A stretch of 37,904 bases of DNA, taken from the NCBI GenBank assembly GCA_018385315.1, contig JAHAZJ010000102.1, forward strand, positions 1-37,904. Reading direction: 5' to 3'. Under the pieces are notes generated by a model, which was given only the letters and a program-made list of their open reading frames with translations, did not search any database and was not told where the DNA came from. A program made the position numbers and the translations under genes. This document shows positions 32,249-37,904 of the stretch, one piece after another (positions within the stretch are counted from its first letter, which is position 1; each line of letters opens with the position of its first letter). Source of the stretch: Treponema sp. GTDB taxonomy: Bacteria > Spirochaetota > Spirochaetia > Treponematales > Treponemataceae.

Positions 32249-32704
32249 TTATAAAAGGATGCAATCTAAAAAAGCAGAACCCCAGGGACAGATTTCTTCT
32301 AATGCAGCGGTTTGTTCTTTGGTTATTTTATTTATATCTGCAATTACAACATAAACTTTTTTTCTTCCTAATTCAAAATGGAGCAGAGGAAGTGAGGTTA
32401 ATGCTTCTGATTCAAACCCACACCCCTTCCTCTTAAAAACAGTACTGCATAAATTGATATTTATTACATCTCCTTTTTCCTGTTCTATTACTTGAGTAAT
32501 CCATGAAAATTCTTTTTCCAGGGCAGTTTGAGAAATATAAAGATTCATGGGAATTTCCACCTTTTGTTCCTTTTTCTGGTTTGACATTTTTAATGCAATA
32601 AAAAAGTTTGAAAGATTTTTTGGCAAAGATTCTAATGTGCCAAGAATTTTTAGTTTTCGGATTTCAAAGGGTTGTGTAGAAGAATTGTAAATTTCATTTT
32701 TCAT
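32249..32704 (-). CDS. Hypothetical protein, 151 residues
   Basis: I do not recognise this protein. It is soluble, has no signal peptide or membrane helix, and looks genuinely coding (charged helices, buried strands such as KVYVVIADINKIT, an aromatic C-terminus CPWGSAFLDCILL). It starts at 32704 without a visible ribosome binding site. It is divergent from the XRE regulator, with a perfect palindrome between them, and converges with the cyclase gene at 20 bp. It could be the regulator's target; nothing more can be supported. Confidence 0.6.
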   Translation of the reverse strand: MKNEIYNSSTQPFEIRKLKILGTLESLPKNLSNFFIALKMSNQKKEQKVEIPMNLYISQTALEKEFSWITQVIEQEKGDVININLCSTVFKRKGCGFESEALTSLPLLHFELGRKKVYVVIADINKITKEQTAALEEICPWGSAFLDCILL

Positions 32705-32740
32705 AGGCGTTCACTAAAACAATAGCAAGAAAAATTAAAA

Positions 32741-32761
32741 TTGACATCCACTAAATGTCAA
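32741..32761. promoter_or_regulatory. Palindromic operator overlapping a -35 box
   Basis: TTGACAT (32741-32747) and ATGTCAA (32755-32761) are perfect 7-nt arms around 7 nt. The left arm doubles as a TTGACA -35 for the XRE gene, with TATTGA or ATTGAT about 16-17 nt on. The site lies between that regulator and the divergent hypothetical gene. Auto-repression by the XRE protein is the simplest reading. Confidence 0.55.
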
Positions 32762-32819
32762 ATATTGATAATTTTATCCTAATTTTAAACAACTCGTTTT
32801 TTTTTAGGATATTTATTGA

Positions 32820-33149
32820 ATGTTTAAGACAACCTGCATGGGAAGAAAAAATCTTATTGGTATAAAATTGCGACAACTTAGGGCTGAAAAATTCCCAGAA
32901 TTATCTCAAAGAGCATTTGCAGAAAAACTGCAGCTGATAGGGATGGATGTGGGTAAAAACAGGATTTCTGATATAGAACTTGGTAAATCATTTGTAACGG
33001 ATATAGAAGTTTGCATGATTGCAGAAGTATTAGGTGTTGGCATAACGGAGCTGATGACAATTTCTGACAATCACGAAGATTTATATAAAACATCTAAAAA
33101 TGATTATGTTCTGGACATTGCAGACAGCTCTGACATGGAATATAAATAA
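32820..33149 (+). CDS. XRE-family helix-turn-helix regulator
   Basis: A 109-residue protein with a single Cro/CI-type helix-turn-helix at about 13-72 (GIKLRQLRAEKFPELSQRAFAEKL, then NRISDIELGKSFVTDIEVCMIAEVLGVGITELM) and a short acidic tail. AGGA lies 10 nt before the ATG at 32820; an internal ATG seven codons later has no binding site. The probable operator is the palindrome at 32741-32761. Its stop codon is one base from that of ptsI, which converges on it. It could be a housekeeping regulator or a relic of a phage or toxin-antitoxin locus; no toxin is seen. Confidence 0.87.
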   Translation: MFKTTCMGRKNLIGIKLRQLRAEKFPELSQRAFAEKLQLIGMDVGKNRISDIELGKSFVTDIEVCMIAEVLGVGITELMTISDNHEDLYKTSKNDYVLDIADSSDMEYK

Positions 33150-33150
33150 A

Positions 33151-34869
33151 TTAAAAAATATTTGTCAAACGTTTTGCAGAGATGGCTTCCAATTCACTTG
33201 TAGTAAAACGAGAAAGCAATTCTTTTGTGCTGGAAATAAGTTTTGGACTCATGCTTAAATTTCTAATTCCCATACCTGCTAAAACCATAATGCTATCCTG
33301 TCGTCCTGCCATTTCTCCACATACAGAAACCGGGATATTTGCTTCATTTGCATTTGTAATTGTAATTTGAATCAGGCGAAGAACACCAAGGTGAAATTCA
33401 TCATACAATGCTGAAACATGCTGATTTTCTCTGTCTATGCCCAATGTATATTGTGTAAGGTCATTTGTTCCAAGACTAAAGAAATCACTAACTTTGGCAA
33501 GACAATCTGAAATAATTGCTGCAGCGGCTGTTTCTACCATTATTCCAAGGGGTACTTTATCGTTAAAAGGAATATTTTCAAAGGTCAGTTCTTTTTTTAC
33601 TTCATCTACAAGTTTAATGCAGGAAGTAACCTGATCAACACTTGTAATTAAAGGAAGCATAATTCTTAAATTTCCGTAAACACTGGCTCTGTAAAGGGCA
33701 CGTAATTGTGTTTTTAAAAGATTTGGATATTCAAGGCTTAATCTAACAGCACGAAGTCCCATTAAAGGGTTTGATTCTTCTACAATTGGAATATCTACAG
33801 AGTTGATAAGTTTATCGCCACCAGCATCCAGGGTTCGAATTGTAACAGGTTTGTCTCCCATTGTTTCCAAAACATATTTATATGCCTTGAATTGAGAATC
33901 TTCGCTGAAAGAACGGGCTGCCGTAGTTGAATTTGTGCCGTTTTGTGCCATGTAAAGAAATTCTGTTCTAAAAAGTCCAATTCCATCGGCCCCTTCTGCA
34001 ACGGCTAAATCAGCTTCTTCTGGGGTTCCTATATTTGCATAAAGCTTAAATTCTATGCCATCTTTTGTTAAAGCAGGTTTTGTAAGGAATGCTTTTAATG
34101 CCTGTTTGTGTTCAAATTCTTCCCGGATTTTTGCTTTATAATTGTCAATTGTAGTTTTATCTGGGCTAATAAGGATTTCTGCAGTTTTTCCATCGATAAT
34201 GATTGTTTCACCATTGTGAACTTTTTTGTTAATATCTTCCAGACCAACCACAGTTGGAATACCATAGTTTCTTGCAAGAATAACTACATGACTAGAAACC
34301 CCGCCTTTTGAAAGTGCAAGACCTGCTATTTTTCTTTTTGAAAGTACAATTGTGTCTGATGAACTAAGCGATGATGCAAAAATAACTGAACCATCTGGAA
34401 CTTTGTTAATATCGAAAGGATGTATATCAAGCATTTCGTCCAGGACACGTCCAAAAACATCTGTAATATCTTGGGCACGTTCTGCAAGATAATCATTTCC
34501 TGACTGTCTGAGCATGGAAGCATATTGTTCTGATTTTAGCTGAACAGAATATTCAATGTTGTAAAGTTCGGTTTCATAAAAGTCTTTAAGTTCTTTTAGA
34601 AAAACAGGATCTTCCAGCATAAGAATGTAGGTTTCAAAAACTTCCCGTTGAATTTTATCCTTTTCATCAGTTTTGGAAAGACCTTCCAAATCTTGTGTAA
34701 GAGATGAAATGACAGATTGTACTGCACTTTCAAAACGTGACCATCCTCTTACAGTTTGCTCAATTTTTACTCTATGTTGTTTAATCGCTCTTTTCACAGG
34801 CTCTGGAACAACGAAGGCTGTACCAATTCCAATACCATCAGCTGCTGGTTTACCAAGAAAAACTTCCAT
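33151..34869 (-). CDS. ptsI: Phosphoenolpyruvate-protein phosphotransferase (PTS Enzyme I)
   Basis: A 572-residue Enzyme I that moves phosphate from PEP to HPr. It has the helical HPr-binding and swivel domains, with active-site H194 in GGVSSHVVILAR, and the C-terminal PEP-binding barrel with DGIGLFRTEFLYM, GTNDLTQYTLGIDRE and the active-site cysteine in SVCGEMAG (about 517). No GAF domain is present, so it is not PtsP. No HPr or EII genes are in the window; in treponemes the PTS often appears regulatory rather than for sugar uptake, which may apply here. The start has a -10 box 10 nt upstream and no ribosome binding site. It is divergent from the CmpB-like gene. Confidence 0.96.
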   Translation of the reverse strand: MEVFLGKPAADGIGIGTAFVVPEPVKRAIKQHRVKIEQTVRGWSRFESAVQSVISSLTQDLEGLSKTDEKDKIQREVFETYILMLEDPVFLKELKDFYETELYNIEYSVQLKSEQYASMLRQSGNDYLAERAQDITDVFGRVLDEMLDIHPFDINKVPDGSVIFASSLSSSDTIVLSKRKIAGLALSKGGVSSHVVILARNYGIPTVVGLEDINKKVHNGETIIIDGKTAEILISPDKTTIDNYKAKIREEFEHKQALKAFLTKPALTKDGIEFKLYANIGTPEEADLAVAEGADGIGLFRTEFLYMAQNGTNSTTAARSFSEDSQFKAYKYVLETMGDKPVTIRTLDAGGDKLINSVDIPIVEESNPLMGLRAVRLSLEYPNLLKTQLRALYRASVYGNLRIMLPLITSVDQVTSCIKLVDEVKKELTFENIPFNDKVPLGIMVETAAAAIISDCLAKVSDFFSLGTNDLTQYTLGIDRENQHVSALYDEFHLGVLRLIQITITNANEANIPVSVCGEMAGRQDSIMVLAGMGIRNLSMSPKLISSTKELLSRFTTSELEAISAKRLTNIF

Positions 34870-34875
34870 AATTGT

Positions 34876-34904
34876 TTGAATTATACATAATTATTGATTA
34901 TATT
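34876..34904 (+). promoter_or_regulatory. Promoter of the CmpB-like gene, 6 nt from ATG
   Basis: TTGAAT (34876-34881), a 17-nt spacer and TATATT (34899-34904), then six bases to the ATG at 34911. Its -35 overlaps the -10 of the ptsI promoter on the other strand. Confidence 0.55.
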
Positions 34905-34908
34905 TAAA
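34880..34908 (-). promoter_or_regulatory. Promoter of ptsI, 10 nt from ATG
   Basis: On the minus strand, TTTAAA (34908-34903), a 17-nt spacer and TATAAT (34885-34880), then 10 nt to the ptsI ATG. It overlaps the opposing promoter almost completely, so the two should exclude each other. Confidence 0.6.
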
Positions 34909-34910
34909 GC

Positions 34911-35759
34911 ATGGAAGTAATACCTGTATACATGCTGCCTTTTTCCACAGTGTTCTTAATTTTTATGATTTACAGTTTCATTGGTTGGTGTTCAGAAGTG
35001 CTATATGTTGGAATCTTTTTTGAACATAAGTTTGTAAACCGTGGATTCCTTTATGGTCCAGTTACACCAATTTATGGATGTGGGGGATTAACGATTTTGT
35101 TAATTCCACAGGCATTGTATCATACCTGGATACCTTTGTTTTTTGCGTCTATGGTTTTGTGTACATTGGTTGAATATGCTGCTAGTTGGCTTATGGAAAA
35201 AATGTTTCATGCCAGATGGTGGGATTATTCAAGATATAAGTTTCATATTAATGGACGAGTTTGTCTGTTAAATTCAGTTTTATTTGGACTGATGGGTGTT
35301 ATTGATATTCATTTTGTTCAGCCATATATTATGCTTTTTATAAATTGGCTTGGAGAACTTAGAATTCAAATTATATCATCAGTGCTAGCAGTTATTTGGA
35401 TTGTGGATATTATTGTAACAATTCGTAAGCTTGTTGATTTCAATACTACAATGGAAAAAATCAAGGTTTACACAGAAACTCTTAAAGATCGTTATGCCCA
35501 TGAAGAATGGTTTAAGGGTACAAACCTTTTGGAAAAACTGGAATCTGTTAAGGCAAAAGCTGAATCAGACAGACAGAATTTCAATCGCAATTTCCTTGAA
35601 AAAATGGAACATCTTTTGGAAAACCAGAAGCATATGGAACGCTTTATTAAAAAGTTCCCAACTTTACGAAGTGCCAAATATAAAGATGAGCTTCAGCTTT
35701 TGAAAAATAAAATGAAAAATAAATTAGCAAAAGTAAAAATGAATAACAAAAAATTATAA
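34911..35759 (+). CDS. CmpB-like ('ABC transporter permease' family) membrane protein
   Basis: A 282-residue protein. The first 170 residues contain about five membrane helices with the conserved block YSFIGWCSEVLYVG...NRGFLYGPVTPIYGCGG and the later WWDYS and NGRVCLLNS motifs. These mark the family annotated as 'putative ABC-transporter type IV' or CmpB; a transport role is not established. Residues about 180-282 form a long charged helix, probably a cytoplasmic coiled coil. The start is right behind a -10 box, with no ribosome binding site. It shares a 41-bp divergent promoter region with ptsI, and both proteins begin MEV. Confidence 0.82.
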   Translation: MEVIPVYMLPFSTVFLIFMIYSFIGWCSEVLYVGIFFEHKFVNRGFLYGPVTPIYGCGGLTILLIPQALYHTWIPLFFASMVLCTLVEYAASWLMEKMFHARWWDYSRYKFHINGRVCLLNSVLFGLMGVIDIHFVQPYIMLFINWLGELRIQIISSVLAVIWIVDIIVTIRKLVDFNTTMEKIKVYTETLKDRYAHEEWFKGTNLLEKLESVKAKAESDRQNFNRNFLEKMEHLLENQKHMERFIKKFPTLRSAKYKDELQLLKNKMKNKLAKVKMNNKKL

Positions 35760-35860
35760 GCATAAAATCTTGCTATAGAATAAAATAGTAAAAGTTTACA
35801 TAAAAAGTGCCGATAGTAAAAAGTAAAAATTTTTTTTTGTCCTTTTTTATGAGGTGATTT

Positions 35861-37904
35861 ATGATTAAACGAAATTTATTTGTTTTATTTTCTATTTTTA
35901 TGGCTCTGTTTTTGGCCTCTTGTGATGTAGGTCTTGGTTCAGCTGTTGATACAGAGCCACCAGTTTTGACAATAGATTATCCTCAGTCTGGAAGTATCAT
36001 TCGCGATTCATTTATTCTTGCAGGCTCTTGTAAAGATGATGTTGCTGTATCAAAAGTTGAAGTTGTTGTAAAAACACAGGGCAGTACTTCTAAAGTTGTG
36101 GGAATATACGAGGCCGATGTAGACAACAAGGATAACTTCTGGCAGGTGGAATTAAATCACTTTGTAGAAAGTCGGGAATCATATAATGGCTGGGAATATG
36201 CAGATGGAGAGTATTCTATTGATGTAAGAGCCTATGATGATGCCAGCCGTGTAAGTGGTACTTCATCTATTTCTGTAAAAATTGATAATACTGCTCCTTT
36301 GTTGATTTTAAAAACACCAGGAAATGCAAATATTGATGCACCAACAGAATATGGAACAACAGTAAAAATTGCAGGAACTATTGTTGATGATAATGAGGTT
36401 CAGCATTTAACCATGTCGCTGGTTTCAAAAGATAAAGATATTGAAAATAACCCTGAGTATAAATCATCATGGACACTTTCTAATGTAAGTACAGCAGGTG
36501 GTACAGAAGAAATTTTTGCTAAACTTACTGATGATGAAGCAGAAGAATTAACACAACGATACAACGAAGTTTATGTTAATACTGATTCTAATGGTAATGT
36601 TTATTATTATACTTTATTTGAAGTAGAAGATAATGCAAAGGAATATAAAAATCCTTCAGAATCAGAAAACACAACATCTGGTAATAAAACAAAGGACTTC
36701 TTTTTCTCTGATGATGTAACTTCTATCTGGTCTAGCGAATCAAAAGGTACAACATTTAAAACTGTTCAGAAGGTAATTAATGGAACTAATACAGATGTTG
36801 ATGATGAATTAAAAGCAGAAATTCTTAATATATATAAGGATGCGGCTAAACAATACGCCGCATGTCTTATCAATAAAGATGCAAATCCTAAATATTCAGT
36901 ATTAGGATACTCAGTTGATGAAAAAAATCTTTCTGTAGAAAATAAAAAGAATATTCCTTCTGCACAGCCAGGGGGAACAATTTCTATTCAGTCTGTAATG
37001 GGACGAAATGCAAACTATATTCTTCCAAAGACAATTCATGTAATTCAGGTTGGCCCTCTACAAGAAGATGCAAATCTAAAAGCTACAATAGATTATCTTT
37101 ATGGATATATGGTTGAAAATTTTGTAAAGGACCATGGCATTGATAATGATGATGGTGTTACTTCTATTCGACCATCTAATACAATAATTAACTATAATGG
37201 ATATGACAATATTTGGCGGGAATTAGGAGTTGATGCTTCAGAAGAAGAAGAATTAACAAAAAAGAAAAATTCTTCCAGCTGCGAAAACTATACTTATTCT
37301 GTAAAAGTTGCCGCTGATACAGAACCTGGAAAAATTTATTTGATTGCAGCTTTTGGTGATGACGAACAGAATGGAAAACTTACTAATGATGGTTATTACA
37401 TTTTCAAAGGTAGCAGTAGCGATATTCCTCCAACAGTTTTGTGGGAATCTGATCTTGATGATGGCAAAAATGATGTAAAAGACCGTGGTTATGTTAAAGA
37501 TTATTCTAAACTTAAATTTGGTGGAAAATACAATTCTAATGTTGATTTAATTGCAGAAGATTGTAAATATTCTGTTGTTGTTACAGGTGAAAATGGCACT
37601 GCTGATCCAATAAATGCTGATTTTGAAGGTCCAGTAAACATTGATAAAACAAATAAACTGTGGAGCATTGATTTAAGCGAAAATCCTAATAGGTTTACTT
37701 TTGATAATGAAAAAGAATATCTTTATGACATTACTGTTACTTTGAAAAATTCTGCAGGTACAGGTACAAACAATCATAAAATTCACGTGGATACTAAAAA
37801 GCCTGTGGTAAATATTTCATCAATTTCTCCAACTACCATTAAAAAATATTTAAATGGTGGCTCTGAAGTTGAACGAACTGCGGTAAACGGAAAAATTAAA
37901 TTCC
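35861..37904 (+). CDS. Large lipoprotein with Ig-like repeats, 3' end cut off
   Basis: An open frame of 681 codons that runs off the window. GAGGTGATTT precedes the ATG at 35861. The signal peptide is MIKRNLFVLFSIFMALFLAS with lipobox LASC (C21). At least two tandem Ig-like modules open the mature part: PPVLTIDYPQSGSIIRDS...DVRAYDDASRVSGTSSISVKIDNTAPLLILKTP, where 'DNTAP' marks the junction of the first two. A further 'DTKKPVVNISS' near the end of the visible part starts another module. Such proteins are usually surface or periplasmic adhesive scaffolds. The full length and C-terminal domain are not seen. The 101 bp upstream (35760-35860) is AT-rich; only weak promoter-like boxes are visible there. 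Confidence 0.85.
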   Translation, partial: MIKRNLFVLFSIFMALFLASCDVGLGSAVDTEPPVLTIDYPQSGSIIRDSFILAGSCKDDVAVSKVEVVVKTQGSTSKVVGIYEADVDNKDNFWQVELNHFVESRESYNGWEYADGEYSIDVRAYDDASRVSGTSSISVKIDNTAPLLILKTPGNANIDAPTEYGTTVKIAGTIVDDNEVQHLTMSLVSKDKDIENNPEYKSSWTLSNVSTAGGTEEIFAKLTDDEAEELTQRYNEVYVNTDSNGNVYYYTLFEVEDNAKEYKNPSESENTTSGNKTKDFFFSDDVTSIWSSESKGTTFKTVQKVINGTNTDVDDELKAEILNIYKDAAKQYAACLINKDANPKYSVLGYSVDEKNLSVENKKNIPSAQPGGTISIQSVMGRNANYILPKTIHVIQVGPLQEDANLKATIDYLYGYMVENFVKDHGIDNDDGVTSIRPSNTIINYNGYDNIWRELGVDASEEEELTKKKNSSSCENYTYSVKVAADTEPGKIYLIAAFGDDEQNGKLTNDGYYIFKGSSSDIPPTVLWESDLDDGKNDVKDRGYVKDYSKLKFGGKYNSNVDLIAEDCKYSVVVTGENGTADPINADFEGPVNIDKTNKLWSIDLSENPNRFTFDNEKEYLYDITVTLKNSAGTGTNNHKIHVDTKKPVVNISSISPTTIKKYLNGGSEVERTAVNGKIKF

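Noticed and set aside
1..37904. CRISPR array, rRNA operon or intact transposase
   Set aside because: I saw no regularly spaced repeats, no rRNA-like stretches and no DDE-type transposase; the only mobile-element gene is the partial integrase at the left edge.

Overview
The window reads as chromosomal DNA from a host-associated spirochaete, most likely a Treponema of the gut, rumen or oral type. This is judged from protein character, not from a database match. It is AT-rich and densely packed. It carries spirochaete-style lipoproteins with loose lipoboxes, a CHASE2 adenylate cyclase whose NNVNLASR motif I recall as common in spirochaetes, a PTS Enzyme I with no sugar permease beside it, an Rsm22-type methyltransferase, sigma-54, and a glycogen debranching/phosphorylase pair.

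Layout. 1-760: the N-terminus of a tyrosine recombinase leaving the window, a GC-rich hairpin mosaic whose ends copy the 3' end of a tRNA, and a well-formed initiator tRNA-fMet gene with its own promoter and terminator. 759-2355: an operon nifU-like, slyD, prsW-like (minus strand). 2384-8034: a four-gene minus-strand envelope operon: a secreted YD-repeat protein, an Hsp70-SBD-like/TM/LysM fusion, a lytic transglycosylase with a TTG start, and a CPA2 antiporter with CBS domains. 8153-8932: a UDG-like protein. 8970-12223: an operon der, a small MerR protein and an Rsm22-like methyltransferase. 12357-18378: a five-gene operon of ABC ATPase, two FtsX/MacB-type permeases, a LolA-like periplasmic protein and a predicted outer-membrane barrel, which together could span the envelope. 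18498-19919: rpoN. 19979-25964 (plus): DUF1015 protein, glgX, glgP. 25965-26239: the glgP terminator followed by a separate promoter-to-terminator unit, a candidate small RNA. 26240-28646 (minus): a FAD-dependent dehydrogenase and a membrane LuxR-type regulator. 28711-32229 (plus): SH3-like protein, M48 metalloprotease lipoprotein, CHASE2 cyclase. 32249-33149: a small unknown gene divergent from an XRE regulator, with a perfect palindrome between them. 33151-35759: ptsI and a CmpB-like membrane protein, divergently transcribed from overlapping promoters. 35861-end: a large Ig-like lipoprotein cut by the window edge.

Themes. Envelope biology dominates: peptidoglycan remodelling, the trans-envelope ABC/LolA/barrel operon, lipoproteins and an intramembrane protease. 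A second theme is carbon storage and signalling (glycogen enzymes, PTS Enzyme I, cyclase, possible sRNA). A third, seen only in the raw DNA, is that about six genes have a good -10 box 6-10 nt before an ATG that lacks a Shine-Dalgarno sequence, which suggests leaderless mRNAs.

The most interesting candidates for undescribed biology are the ABC/LolA-like/barrel operon, the Hsp70-SBD/TM/LysM fusion, the GGA-rich sRNA candidate behind glgP, and the hairpin element with tRNA-like ends.
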